A stretch of 64,000 nt of DNA from Atherix ibis (GCA_958298945.1 OY282605.1:116990267-117054266), one strand, 5' to 3'; positions 34,080-46,428 are shown, counted from the first letter of the stretch. The notes: generated by a model not told the origin, from the letters alone. Made by a program: numbers and translations.

Positions 34080-35060
34080 AACAGCACCAATTTATCCACC
34101 AATAACAATAAGCAATGGACCCAAGGCTATATATATATATTATCTATTTGAGATTGTAAAAAAAAACCATACTATTAGTGAGTAGACAATTATAAAAGAG
34201 CAATTAATAATCATGTTCAATTTGTAAATTTTCTATTAGATACACTTTCGCGGCTGTTATTATCGTGAGAAAAAAATGAAAATATTTGTATTTGAAAATA
34301 TAATCAAAAAAAGAAAAATTAATAGTCATAATAATAATGACATAAAATATAAAAAGACAAATTTAAATTTGTATATTGATATTCTTAAAAAGTATATTAT
34401 AAAAAAAAAATGTTCTTGTACCTTTCAAGGCCTTAAAAGCGATAATATCAAATTAATCTCATAACTTGATTTTGAATTAAAACTTTATCAATTTAAATGA
34501 ACTCTTCCTTTCAAAATTAAAAAATTTAAAGAAATATAAAAAAAATTTAAAATTGAAATTGTTTCTTTTAGTAAATTTTGTTTATGATTTGTTAAGATTT
34601 CAGTTATCATTTAACTCAACGATACTTTTTTCGACGTGGAAATTCCATATCAACTGATGATAACTGCCAATTTAGCGCTGCTTTGAAAGACGCATGGTAA
34701 TTATTACATCTATTCATCATTATATTATTCAAAAAATTACTTGCTGACGAACACAATGCGTGGCATTGAGTAATACAATACCATTAGTTCGCTTGTTAAA
34801 TCTTTTATATTCGAAAAGTATTTCCTTGTCAATACAGTCGAATTTCAATTAAAATAGTTTATAAAATCAGAAACTTTGAAAGCAAAAAAAGTCGACTTGT
34901 TTTGATATTTAAAAATATAAACCAAAATCCAATTTAACAAATAAATTTTCGTTTATTCAATAAATTTCTCATAATTAAACACATTTACTTATATTGTTTA
35001 TGAAAATTAAAAAAATAGAAAATATAATCTTAAAACTCGTTATTGTTAAATATCTTAAAA
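34080..35060. other. Intergenic; left edge of the triplicated unit
   Basis: No gene. From about 34560, blocks such as AAGATTTCAGTTATCAT and GGCATTGAGTAATACAATAC recur at about 38570-38670 and 44405-44630, marking the start of the tandem repeat unit. Confidence 0.5.
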
Positions 35061-35065
35061 TTAAT

Positions 35066-38000
35066 TTACAAAACAGACTCATCTGAACTTTCGTATTCAG
35101 TATCAATGTGTATTTCATCTTTAACAATACTTCTTGGATTACTTAAATTAATATGGGAAGATGGATTGACATCCGATTCATTTGTAGATTTTACAGTGGA
35201 ATGTGCTGCATTTTCTAGTTTCACAAATGATTTATTTATACTCTGAGGGGTGTAATCAGTTATAATCTCTTCTGGTTCAGATTTGATGAAAGCATACGTA
35301 TTCGGTGTTGGTATACTAGTACAATTATTAGTCTTCGAACTCGCTATGTTGGTTGGATGGATTGGATTGAATCCAGTTATTTGGTAGTTATCGGTTTGGT
35401 TAGCTCCAGAAGTGGTCGTTTTGTTACTACTTTCTAACTGCGACATTGAATCGATAAGAATTTGTATAATTTGCCTTTTTGTCGTTAATCTCAAATCGGC
35501 CGGATATTTTTGAATTTCAGTAGCAACATATTCGCCAAATGCACGACTCTCATCGGATTCACTGATCACTTTCACGTACTGATCCAGAATTTCTTGCTGA
35601 CCAAGTGTTACTGTCTTTTGAGTTTTTGCATTGGCATTTTTCTCTATTGTGTTTATTATTTTCGTTACCATTGTCGATTTTAAACGTTGCGATGTAGTAT
35701 TTTCTAGCGGACTCTGTGCCATTCCACCTATTGAGTCATCTTCCGAAAAATCACTTGAATCATCACTGTATTCAATCGATTGCTTTGTACCACTGTCTCC
35801 TTCCTCTTTCAAAGGTTTCTAAAAAAAAATTGATTGAAATGTTTATTTTTGTTTCTGTTTTAATCAAAAATTACATTTAAATAATTTAAGTTGGCTTATT
35901 TATTAGAAAATGAGATAAATTATAATTTTTTATATTTGCCTGCCATATTATTATACGTTAAATTTAAACTAATATAAATGGTTAGTGTAATAGTCGAAAA
36001 AGTATGTGGCGTTTTGTTTAAAATAGAAATGCTAAAAATCAGAGTTTTAAAATCAATTTATTCAAACCAAATATTCTCCATTATTATCGACAACGTTTCG
36101 CCATTTTTCCGGCAGAGACATGATTCCATCAGTATAGAATTTCTGTGGTTTCTGGTTGAAAAACTGAATCAAGTGGTTTTCACAGGCCTCTCTTGAAGCC
36201 AGCTTGATTCCTCTAAAAGAGCTCTGCAGAGATCGAAACAAGTGATAATCTGAGGGTGCTATGTCTGGGCTATATGGTGGATGCATCAAAACTTCCCATC
36301 CAAGCTCTCCGAATTTTTGGCGAGTAATCAAAAATGTGTGTGGTGGAGCATTATCGTGGTAGAAGATTACACTATTGCTATTGATCAACTCTGGACGTTT
36401 TCTCTGAATCGCTTGGCGTAATCTCTCTAGTTGCTCACAGTACAGTGCCGAGTTAACAATTTGTCCGGGCGATAGCAGTTCATAATGAACGATTCCCTTC
36501 CAGTCCCACCATACACACAGCCTAACCTTAGTGGTTGTCAATGCTAGCTTTGAAAATGCTTGTGATCGTCCGTCACTCTTTTTCCATGTTCTCTTTCGAA
36601 CAATACTCCTATATGTTACCCATTTTCTATCACCAGTTATTATTTGCTTCAGAAATGGCTTGATTTCATTGCGCTTCAGCAGCGTATCGCAAATGTTAAG
36701 TCGGTCCATCTTGTTTTTCGCACTCAATTCATATGGCACCCAAACACCGAGTTTCTTTTCGAACCCACCATTCCGTAAATGGTTTAAAACCGTTTGGGGA
36801 TGAACGTCTAATTCATAGGCTATGTCATAGCTGCTAATATGCCGGTCTTGCTCAATTTTTTCAAAAATTTTATCAACTTTTTCGGTAGTTGGCCGACCAC
36901 AACGCGGCTCATCTTTCACATCGAAATTTCCGCAACGAAAGCGAGCAAACCATTTTTGTGATGCTGATTTTGATACAGCACCTTCACCATAAACAGCACA
37001 GATTTTTTCACGAGCCTGAGATGCATTGTCGCCTTTATCGAAGTGGTACTGTAAAATATACCGAATTTTCTCTTTATTTTGTTCCATTTCTGAACTTAGA
37101 ATAACTTTTTATACACTACACCGACTTCAATAAAATTTAGCGCTACACAAAGTGTCACTTTTCACACGTGAGGCTAGGTGTTGTAACCGTATATTGTATA
37201 ATTTAAGATTGTTACAATGGGACTAATGGTTACTGATTTATTTACTTTAAACTCAACCTATTGGAAAATACCACGAACTTTTTCGACTAATCGTTTATAA
37301 CAAGAACTCGAAATTTACTACTAGCCTAATTATAAATATTAATTTCTATACAATTGCAAATAATTATGTAAACAAATCGAAGGGAAATAAAGTATCTTTA
37401 AAGTTATAATGATAAAAATAATATTTTTTTATTTTGCAGATATTTGCTCCCAAATCGCGACAATAAAATCCTTCGAACACCAATGAACAGTATATTGTAC
37501 GTTAGTATTAGGTCTAGGGATTTTTTAGCGGTGTATGAGTAGAACTCATATGTCACTCCGAAAACTCAAACAGAATTATTTCAACTGATGCAGTTAGTTG
37601 TCCATTGCTGAAATAGTGTAATCAATGCCAAAAAGTTCATCCACTTGGATGAATTTTTTTAAATAATTTATTTCTTTAATGAACTAGTCGTAGCATTATA
37701 ACTGTACGTTAGGAAAATTTACGAATTATTTTGACAGTGTACAACTGAAACCAAGCTGTCACCCACAGCAGCTGTTTATTAATCAATAAAATAAACATTA
37801 AGAAAACTGAAATAAAACATAAGAAATTAAATCCAAAGAGAAATCAATTAACGAACATGTATGCTCTCTGAATTTCTGTCACAAAGTATATTATTACGGA
37901 TGCTGAATAGATCCACCCAAATATTATTTCGCAAAATATCATAGCGTCCAAATTTTATAGCAAACTTTTCGGCCTGAGCCTTTAAGGCTATCGTATCCAC

Positions 38001-38243
38001 TAATTCGCCGGCTTTCTTTTGTGTTGTGTACCATTGGTAAAGTGCTGCATCGACATCTGACAGCTTGAGTTTTTTCAATATTTTCGATATGTAAATGTCT
38101 TTATTTTTCGATAGTCTCGATACTTTCGAAGGTGATAAGGAATACTTTCTGCACATATCAATATTTTTTGCACCACAATGCAATTGATAAAAAATTGCAA
38201 CTTTTTCCGGAACTGAAAGTTTCTTTCTCGATCTAGATGACAT
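35066..38243 (-). CDS. CENP-B/psq HTH plus BESS-like protein, copy A
   Basis: Proposed two-exon gene. The exon at about 37863-38243 starts with an ATG at 38243 and encodes a psq/CENP-B helix-turn-helix (KKLSVPEKVAIFYQLHCGAK, KDIYISKILKK) and a second HTH (LKAQAEKFAIKFGRYD). The exon at 35066-35818 follows a TTTTTTTTTAG acceptor, has no early ATG, and encodes an acidic Ser-rich start then FGEYVATEIQKYPADLR, resembling a BESS domain, and a C-terminus with SNPRSIVKDEIHIDTEYE. This suggests a DNA-binding regulator derived from a pogo/Tigger-type DNA-binding domain. The donor is uncertain: GTATAT in copy C is ATACAT here, so another site or a small exon may be used. A mariner occupies the intron. 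Confidence 0.6.
35991..37289 (-). mobile_element. Intact mariner element in the intron of copy A
   Basis: The TA-flanked element is 1.3 kb, with inverted ends at 35991-36015 and 37265-37289 that match at about 21 of 25 positions (AGTCGAAAAAGT core). It encodes one uninterrupted full-length transposase and differs in lineage from the other mariners here. Confidence 0.9.
36062..37087 (-). CDS. Mariner transposase, full length and uninterrupted
   Basis: 341 residues from an ATG at 37087, the usual mariner length (about 345). N-terminal paired HTH: GEGAVSKSASQKWFARFR, then RCGRPTTEKVD. GVWVPYEL corresponds to the WVPHEL linker. The DD34D catalytic residues are the Asp of ITGDRKW, of FYHDNAPPHT and of IAPSDYHLF; YSPDIAP is close to the YSPDLAP signature. 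It catalyses cut-and-paste transposition into TA. All hallmarks are present, so it may be functional. Mismatched ends suggest either age or tolerance. Confidence 0.93.
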   Translation of the reverse strand: MEQNKEKIRYILQYHFDKGDNASQAREKICAVYGEGAVSKSASQKWFARFRCGNFDVKDEPRCGRPTTEKVDKIFEKIEQDRHISSYDIAYELDVHPQTVLNHLRNGGFEKKLGVWVPYELSAKNKMDRLNICDTLLKRNEIKPFLKQIITGDRKWVTYRSIVRKRTWKKSDGRSQAFSKLALTTTKVRLCVWWDWKGIVHYELLSPGQIVNSALYCEQLERLRQAIQRKRPELINSNSVIFYHDNAPPHTFLITRQKFGELGWEVLMHPPYSPDIAPSDYHLFRSLQSSFRGIKLASREACENHLIQFFNQKPQKFYTDGIMSLPEKWRNVVDNNGEYLV

Positions 38244-38964
38244 TCTCACACGCACAATATTTAACAATCGACTGGGGAAATTATCATTGCACTTTAAAAA
38301 TATCATCGGTTCGAATTTGACAGATAGACATTGGGTTGACGGTTGTTGGGCCAAATTTCGAAATATTAATTGCGGCGAAAACTTGTAATTATTCATATTA
38401 TATCATTTCTATAAATTAATAATAAATAAAAATATTTAAAAAATCGGTTTACACTTAAAATTTTTTTTACATTCCTTTTATTTATACAAACAATTTCACA
38501 GTGACTACTGTCGAAATTTCCCAAAAGTACGCTAAATATTTTTTTTATTTAAAAAAAGGAAGATTTTAATTATTTCTTTTAATAAATTTCATATATTTTA
38601 TGTTATTGCTTAAGGTTAATTATGCGCGGCATTGAGTGATGCAAGACTATTATTTCGCTTGTTAAACCTTTTTATATTCAAAAATTATTTCCTTGTTAAT
38701 AAAATTAGAATTTCAATTAAAAATAGTTTATTAAATTAGAATGTTTGAAAGCAAAAAAAGTCGAATTGTTTTGATATTTAAAAATATTAACCGAAATCCA
38801 ATCAAACAAATCAATTTTCGTTTATTCAATAAATTTCTCTTACTTAAACACATTTATTTATATTGTTTATGAAAATTAAAAAAATAGAAAATATAATCTT
38901 AATACTCGTCATTATTAAATATTCAAACTTAGTCTATCTATGGTACATTGACATTAAAATTAAT

Positions 38965-40915
38965 TTACAGAAGAGAGCCATCTGAACTTTCGTATTCAGT
39001 ATCAATGTGTATTTCATCTTTAACAATAGTTCTTGGATTACTTAAATTAATATGAGCTGATGAATTGACATCCGATTCATTTGTAGATGATTCTGCAGTG
39101 GAATGTGCTGCATTTTCTAGTTTCACAAATGGTTTATTTGTACTCTGAGTGGTGTAATCAGGTATAATTTCTTCTGGTTCAGAATTGATGAAGACGCACG
39201 TATACGGTGTTGGCATACTCGTACGATTATTAGGCTGCGAAATCACATTCTTGGATGGATGAATTGAATTGATTGCAACTGGTTGGTAGTTATCGATTTG
39301 GTTGGTTCCAGGACTGGGATACATCTCAATAGGTGCGGTTGTTTTGTTTATATTTTCTAACTGGGTCATTGAATCGATTAAAATTTGTATAATTTGCCTT
39401 TTTGTCGTTAATCTCAAATCGGCCGGATATTTTTGAATTTCAGTAGCAACATATTCGCCAAATGCACGACTCTCATCGGATGCACTGATCACTTTCAAGT
39501 ACTGTTCCAGAATTTCTTGTTGACCAAGTATTACTGTATTTTGAGTTTTTGCATTGGCATTTTTCTCGATCGTCTTCATTATTTTCGTTACCATTGTCGA
39601 TTTTAATCGTTGCGACGTACTATCATCTACTGTACTTTGTATACCCATTCCACCTGTTGAGGCATCTTCCGAAAAATCCAGTTTACTATCATCCGTAGAA
39701 CCATCACTGTATTCGATCGAATGCTTCGTTACACTGTCTGCTTCCTCTTGAGAAGATTTCTAAAAAAAATAGAATTAAATGATTATTATTGTTTTGTTTT
39801 AATCAAATTTAAAGTTCAAATTAGATAATTTATTTATCTTATCAACTATATATTCATTTCACACTTTTATTTTGAGTGTAATTATTTCGCAATGAAAAAT
39901 GGATAAAATTATAATTTTTTGTATTTGCAAGTCATTTAATTATTGTAAATACTGGTTTATGTAAATTTTCTGTTCTTTTCTCAATGGATTCGTTATTTAA
40001 TCGTTTGTGCTCGTGCTTTCCAACGAGAAAATTTTTACCCCAAATCGACATTATAAAATCCTTTGAACAAGGCTATACAATTTCGGTTCAAAATAATCAC
40101 CGTCACGAAGGTCCGGCAACAACTTTTTATATACGCCGTTCTTCCCGCGCTTTCCCACTCAAGCACTCACCCAAGCAGTACGTGGTACGCACTGTTTGCG
40201 TTGAAGCTCTTCGTTGGTATCACTTTCGCTGCTCTCTTCCAGCATCAGACACATCGCTGCAACTGCTGCTCCAATTGCTGCACTTCGTTTTTGTTCGTTC
40301 ATTCTCTTGAATTATCATATTTTCCATATTTTTAATTCGATTAGTTGCTTTCATTTAGTTAGAATATTTTTTTTACCTTTTTTTGTTGAAAAAGCACAAT
40401 TGAAAATGAGGAAAACGAAATAAATTTCAAATAGATGAATAAAAAAACCATGCCTCGAACAAATTCTGACCGAACGAAATTTTGATCGAGCTCACGTGTA
40501 ATCACTGCTCGAACATTGGTCGCGATTTCAAGCCCGTGATCGAGACATTTTTATTTCCCTTCCAAAGTTTCCAATAGAAATTCCCGAGGTGAGGCAATTA
40601 TTCGTATATTGCTTAAATGATTTGGTTCATTTGGCTCAAATAATTCAAGTATTTTATATACGTTAGTAATAATTAGGAAATTTTTGACAGCGTCAAGTGG
40701 AACTCCTCTGTCACTTGCAACAGCTGTTTATTAATCAATAGAACAAATATTAAGTAAACTTAAATTAAAACATTTGAAATTCAAAAGAAAAACGATTAAA
40801 TCGAAAGAGTATATGCTCTCTGAATTTCTGTAATAAACTATATTATTACGGATGTTGAATAGATCCACCCAAATATTATTTCGGAAAATATGATAGCGTC
40901 CAAATTGTATAGCAT
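38965..40915 (-). pseudogene. CENP-B HTH plus BESS-like gene, copy B (DNA-binding exon broken)
   Basis: The BESS-like exon (38965-39759) is open and similar to copy A (FGEYVATEIQKYPADLR). The HTH exon survives only from AIQFGRYHIFRNNIWVD (about 40820-40915); everything before, including the ATG and the psq HTH, is missing. Sequence that in copy A lies just 5' of the HTH exon (CCAAATTTCGAAATATTAAT, near 38350) is found for B at about 44208, so about 3.3 kb of transposon debris now separates them. The open BESS frame may be preserved by chance or used from another start (ATG at 39648). Confidence 0.7.
40051..40302 (-). mobile_element. PIF/Harbinger transposase N-terminal relic
   Basis: The minus-strand frame from ATG 40302 reads MNEQKRSAAIGAAVAAMCLM, then QCVPRTAWVSA, a stop, and VGKRGKNGVYKKLLPDLRDG and FEPKLYSLVQRIL. 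The WV-x-KR-x-GVY-LL-LR pattern followed by a short F-x(n)-L-RI segment is the N-terminus of HARBI1-like transposases. One internal stop; the catalytic domain is absent. A second N-terminus-like frame (MSVRQKQVAAAIVYLLEN) lies at about 41050-41180 on the same strand. Confidence 0.55.
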
Positions 40916-41299
40916 TGAAGAAAACAAATAACACGAAAATAAAATTAAATATTTTAATAAATCAATTAATATTATTTATCTGTTAATTATTGGTTTTTGT
41001 CAATGCAATCAATCTTGCATTAAATTTCTAATAGAGAGTACATAATAAAAATACAAACCGAAATTTGCGTAGTAATTAGTTCCGGATCCAGTTGCGCACT
41101 CAAAAACTCGGTTCTTTTTTTATTTTCTAATAAGTACACAATAGCTGCCGCCACTTGTTTTTGTCGAACACTCATTTTCATTTGCGACGAAACGAAACGT
41201 CAAGGTAAATATTATTGCGCGCTCTACCGTATATCTCTTATAGTCAAAAATTAAGAGTAGTCAGTGTAGACGGCCGGTAGAGCGTTTGGTAAGAATTTC

Positions 41300-41545
41300 T
41301 CTACATGCATTCTAGGTATATCAATTTTAGCAGTATAAACGGATTTGGTAGAGAAGTTTTTTTCAGCAACTGAAACTGAACTGCAAATACTGTCAAAATT
41401 AACCAATTAAATAACAATCCTGCCATATAACAAAATACTGAAACGTATGCCAGCACTTGGACTACAAATGCAAAAAAAAAAATCTTTTTCGGGGATAAAA
41501 CTATCAGAGTTTTGTGCATTCCCATAAGACTGTGAAGATTTCAAA
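41300..41545 (-). repeat. Dispersed repeat, copy 1
   Basis: Read on the minus strand it matches 50900-51170 and 58650-58970: CAGTCTTATGGGAAT followed by a CAGTATTTTGTTATATGGCAG-like block. No coding capacity was recognised. Confidence 0.5.
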
Positions 41546-42082
41546 ATTTGGTCTGTATGCAGTTTTCAGTTCAAGCTTGAATTGTGTTCCTACTATTTAT
41601 GCAAATGTATTAATTTATACTGACTTGTCCGTAAACTATTTAAATTTTAATAAAACCACACTTAAATTTTCACTTTGCGATATGTATCTAAAAATGTCAA
41701 TAACAGTATGCAAGCATTTCGGTATGCTACCATTTCATAGAGAATGGCGTGGTTTGATATTTGATTGATATTTAAAAAATTAATAATAAACCTAATCTAC
41801 AATACCAGCAAATTGGAAAAAAATAAATTTAGCTCTTGTCGTGTTTAAATTATATTTTTGCTTGGAGTAAGAGAGTAAAAATGAATATTAATTATGCTCT
41901 TGGAATTCTAAAAATTTCTATTACGAAAACTAGATGTCAGTGAATTTCATTTCTACATAACAAACAACTCCACACAAAAGTATGCAACCATTACGATTTC
42001 TCGCCACTTTTACAATAATTTAGCTGTAAAATTATGTATACATACGAGTATACGAAAATCAAACGTACGGGCCTATCCAGGT
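41545..42082 (-). mobile_element. 5' fragment of a P-like element
   Basis: Its right end carries the family terminus (GGGCCTATCCAGG) plus the subterminal ACTAGATGTCAGTGAATTTC and AGTATGCAAGCATTTCGGT blocks seen in the other copies. It lacks THAP exons and abuts copy 2. Confidence 0.65.
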
Positions 42083-42293
42083 CGTACATTATAGAAAAAC
42101 TGTTTAAATTTTGTTGGCAATCCATTCATAAGAATGGCACACACATGCAAAACAACAGAAACGGTGTGAATCAGTGTGGGGGGGGGTCAATTTTAAACTT
42201 CAGTATGCTTTAAAACCATTTTCATATGTGATGTCATTTATGCTTAAACAAATAGATTTTTTAATTTTGCGGATTTTCTTGTTTATCAGAGTA

Positions 42294-42377
42294 TTCTATT
42301 GTATTTTAAAATATTATTTATTTATTTTTCATTTATTTTTTTAAAATAAATAAATAATATTTTAAAATACAATAGAA
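42294..42377. repeat. Perfect AT-rich palindrome inside copy 2
   Basis: 35-base arms at 42294-42328 and 42343-42377 (TTCTATTGTATTTTAAAATA...) are exact inverted repeats separated by 14 bases. Copies 1 and 3 of the element have only one arm, so this is a secondary inverted duplication. Confidence 0.85.
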
Positions 42378-42589
42378 TTTAAGAAATATAATTTAAACAT
42401 GAACAAAATACGAAAATAACTCGGAAGCAATAAGAAATAAGATGTATGAGAATGTTTTAAAAAAGTAATTAGTTTTGCGAAGAAATATATAATATGAATG
42501 CAATATAGTCGGAAGAAGCAAACGCAGAATATTACTAATAAAATTAAGCAAAATCAAAAACAATACAAATATATTTGTACAACTTACTG

Positions 42590-43253
42590 TTTCATTTTCG
42601 GCCTCCTCCTGCTTTACTGATGATTGCCCATTTTCCTACAAAATTGATTTCAATGCATTATAATTTTGTAATTATTTATTCTGTAGTATTAAAACTTACC
42701 GTGTGGCTTTTCCATTTAGCAAATATGCACGGAATAGCATTTCTTTTCAACCTACTCCTGCTCGATCCTACGTTAATGTCTCCTTCAGGAAAGTGTAGCG
42801 AGCACACAATATCGTGGTCCCGTGGAATTCCCGATGCTGCTGCATCAATCCAGTTTTGTCTCAATCTTTTATTGTGTGGAAACCTGTAATATTAACATAT
42901 AAATATAAGATATAACTAAGAATTAACAAAAATTAAATTGTTTCTTGCGCAATTAAAATATGTTTCCTTAAATTTTTTTACACACACTTTACGTACGCCG
43001 GCACTGAACTATTTTCTGGTAAACATTGAACTGTCAACATCAACTTTTGTTTATATTTATTCAATGAGGAAATTTTCACTTGTTAACCACTTTTTGGATC
43101 AAATAAATAATTAAAATCCATATAAACACAGTATAAACTAAATTATTGTTCACTTTCTCTAATAAAAATGAAAATGTCAACTTACCGAAAGAAAGCAATT
43201 CCTGGCTTCTTCATTCCATTAAATGACCAACAGCCCTTAATGAAACACTTCAT
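42590..43253 (-). pseudogene. THAP exons of P-like copy 2
   Basis: Exon 1 is 43186-43253 (MKCFIKGCWSFNGM...PGIAFFR), exon 2 is 42710-42883 (RQNWIDAAASGIPRDHDIV, CSLHF, RNAIPCIF) and a short third exon ends near 42590 (ENGQSSVKQEEAENET), all with GTAAGT-type donors. The C2CH residues, Trp and CSLHF define a THAP zinc finger. The rest of the transposase is absent, but the THAP exons have no stops. Confidence 0.8.
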
Positions 43254-43850
43254 TTTCTGAAATAAAAACTTTTTAATAAATGTAATGAACAATAGAAATA
43301 TATATATAAATACTTACTTTTTCGTTAATACTTCAAGAAAGATAAAAGCAGACTTTCACTGCCACTTTCTCATAAGTGCCAAATAACCACTTTGAGGACT
43401 ACAAAAGTATGCATGCATTTCAGTATGCTACCACTTTTATGGAGATGGTGTGACATGAAATTCTCCGAAAGTCTACAAAATACAGGCGCTTGATATTTGA
43501 TCGATATTTATACATTTTTATAATAAATCTTAAATACAAATGGATTTAATACCAAAATAATGGAAAAAAATAAATGTTGCCTTCTGTCATGTTTAAATTA
43601 TATTTTTGCTTAGAATAATTGAATTAAAATGAATATTAATTATGCTTTTGGAATTGAATAAATTTCTATTACGACAACTAGATGGCAGTGGGTGTCATTT
43701 CTACATAAAAAACTCCACACAAAAGTATGCAAGCATTACAATTTCATGCCGTATCCATATACGAAAATCTGACGTATGTGCCTATCCAGGTATTCTTTAA
43801 TCTCACTTCCAGGTATTCTTTAATCTAAGGTTCAGGTATTCTTTAATCTA

Positions 43851-44845
43851 AGGTGATTACTGAGTTCTTTCTTTTTAACAATATCTGTTGGGAAACGCTA
43901 CAAATTTTTTTGACAGTATAATTTAATATATGCACAAACATATAGAACAAGTAGACCACTTATCCTCAACCAAGCATGTAAATGGTGAACAAATGTTTGT
44001 AGATTTACGCGAATCGTGCGAATTTGAAAAGAATAGTTGTTGGCTAGAATAATTTTAGCATTTTTCATATGGTATAATCGTAACATGGGACTTTAAATAT
44101 CAGTACAAATATTATTTGAAATTATAATTTTGTAAAAATATAATTTCATAAATAAAACTGCTTAACTTTAAATGAAGTTTTTTTTTTTTTAATTTTGTTG
44201 GGCCAAATTTCGAAACATTAATTGCGGCGGTGCTGTTGATTTAATATGCGTTATTTTCTTCGTTGTAATTGTTCATAAATTAAAATTTCTATAAATTAAT
44301 AACAAATAAAAATAGTAAAAAAATCAGTTTACACCAAAATTTTTTTTTGCATTCCTCTCATTTATACAAACAGCTTTACAGCCCAATTGATCTATTAATA
44401 AGATTTAAATTATTTCTTTTAGTAAATTTCATATATTTTATGTTATTGCTTAAGGTTTCAGTTATCATTAGGGATATAATTTTAATTGGATTCCCATTTT
44501 AAATGTTCTCAATATTTTTATTCGACATGAAAACAGCCTCTTGAGCTCCAATATTAACTGATGATGGAAACTCAATTATGTGTTGCATTGAGTGATACAG
44601 CACCATTATTTCGCTGGTTAAACCTTTTTATATTCAAAAATTATTTTCTTTTCAATTAAATTTCAATTTCAATTATAAATATTAATCAATTTTCGTTTAT
44701 TTAATAAATTTTTATTATAATTAAACATATTCACTTATTTATGTTTGTGAAAATTAAAAAAAAATAGAAAGTATAATCTTAAAACTCGTTATTATTAAAT
44801 ATTCAAAAATATCTTAGTCTATCTATAGTATATTAATATTAAAAT
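43851..44845. other. Intergenic; upstream part of copy B and start of unit C
   Basis: 44198-44400 matches the region upstream of copy A's HTH exon (38256-38540), and 44405-44630 matches the repeat-unit boundary sequence. No gene. Confidence 0.55.
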
Positions 44846-44849
44846 TAAT

Positions 44850-46428
44850 TTATGGAACAGACTCATCCGAACTTTCGTATTCATGCTTGATCTGTATTTC
44901 TTCTTTAACAATATTTCTTGGATCACTTAAATGAACAAAGGATGATGAGGGGGTGTGCGATTGATTTGTAGATTCTGCAGTGGAATGTGCTGCATTTTCT
45001 AGTTTCACAAATGGTTTATTTGTACTTTGAGTGGTGTAATCAGGTATAATTTCTTCCGGTTCTGATTTACTGAAGGCGTATGGATTGTACATTGACATAC
45101 TCGTACAATTATTAGGCTGCGAATTCACTTTCTTGGTTGTAGGGATTGAATTGATTCCAATTGTTTGGTAGTTATCGGTTTGGTTGGTTCCAGGACTGGT
45201 ATACGTCTCAACTGTTGCGGTTGTTTTGTTTATATTTTCTAACTGGGACATTGAATCGATTAGAATTCCTATAATTCGCCGTTTAGTTATTATTCTCAAA
45301 TCGGCCGGATATCTTTGAATCTCAGCAGCAACATATTCGCCAAATGCACGACTTTCATCGGATTCATTGATTACTTTCAGGTATTGATCCAGAATTTCTT
45401 GTTCGCCAAGCCTTATTGTCTTTCTTGTTTTCGTGTTGGCATTTTTCTCGATCGTCTTCATTATTTTCGTTGTCATCGTCGATTTTAACCGCTGCAATGT
45501 AATATTATCTAGTGTACTTTGTCCCGTTCCACCTGTCGAGGCATCTTCCGAAAAATCCACTTTACTATCATTTGTTGAACCATCACTGTATTCGATCGAA
45601 TACTTCGTTACACTATCTCCTTCCTCTTGATAAGGTTTCTAAAAAAATTAGAATAAAATGATTATTATTGTTTCGTTATAATCAAATTTAAAGTTCAAAT
45701 TAGATGATTTTTTTTTATTATCACAATTATACTCATTTCAAACTTTTATTTTGAGTGTTGAACATACTAGTTTTTTTTTTTAATTGGTGTGGAAAAATTC
45801 GACCACTGGGATGAATTTGAAACGAACATTTGGTTCAAATAATTCCACGATTTATTTTTTCTATCAAAAATAATATTAATGTACTGTACGTTAGTAATAG
45901 GTTTAGGGAATTTTTAACATTAGAACTCATACCACTCGCAGCAGCTGTTTATTAATCAATAAAACAAACATTAAGAAAATTGAAATAAAACTATTGAAAT
46001 CCAAAAGAAACAATATTAAATCGTATCAATTTACGAACATATACGCTTTCTGAATGGTTGCCGTCACAAACTATATTATTACGGATGCTGAATAGATCCA
46101 ACCAAATGTTATTTCCCAAAATATCATAGCGTCCAAATTGTACAGCAAACTTTTCGGCTTGAGACTTTAGGGCTATCGTGTCCACAAATACGCCGGCATT
46201 CTTTTGTTTTGTGTGCCATTGGTAAAGTGCTGCATCGACTTCTGACAGCTTGAATTTTTTCAATATTTTTGCTATATAAATATCCTTATTTTTCGATAGT
46301 GTCGATACTGATGATGATGATAAGGAATACTTTTTGCAAATATCACTATTTTTTACACCACAATGCAATTCACGAAAAATTGCAACTTTCTCCGGAACTG
46401 AAAGTTTCTTCTTCGATTTAGATGCCAT
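44850..46428 (-). CDS. CENP-B/psq HTH plus BESS-like protein, copy C (most intact)
   Basis: The HTH exon from ATG 46428 encodes KKLSVPEKVAIFRELHCGVK, YSLSSSSVSTLSKNKDIYIAKI and the CENP-B-type second HTH (KSQAEKFAVQFGRYDILGNN). The second exon, 44850-45638, after an AG acceptor, encodes KPYQEEGD, an acidic Ser-rich stretch, TTKIMKTIEKNANTKTRKTI, the BESS-like FGEYVAAEIQRYPADLR and an acidic C-terminus. A GTATAT in phase 0 after HSES (near 46047) would join them in frame. It has no DDE catalytic domain, so it is not itself a transposase. DNA-binding followed by BESS-mediated protein contact is inferred. Confidence 0.65.

Larger units (their letters stand above)
42088..43850 (-). mobile_element. 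P-like (THAP) element, copy 2
   Basis: The 3' end near 42088 (ATTATAGAAAAACTG) is slightly eroded; the 5' end near 43790-43850 has three tandem copies of the terminal AGGTATTCTTTAATCT. It carries THAP exons 1-2 and a short third exon but no transposase catalytic region. No target duplication could be recognised. Confidence 0.75.

Noticed and set aside
40051..40302. Plus-strand 108-residue frame over this interval
   Set aside because: The minus strand carries Harbinger-type N-terminal motifs, so the plus-strand frame is a shadow.
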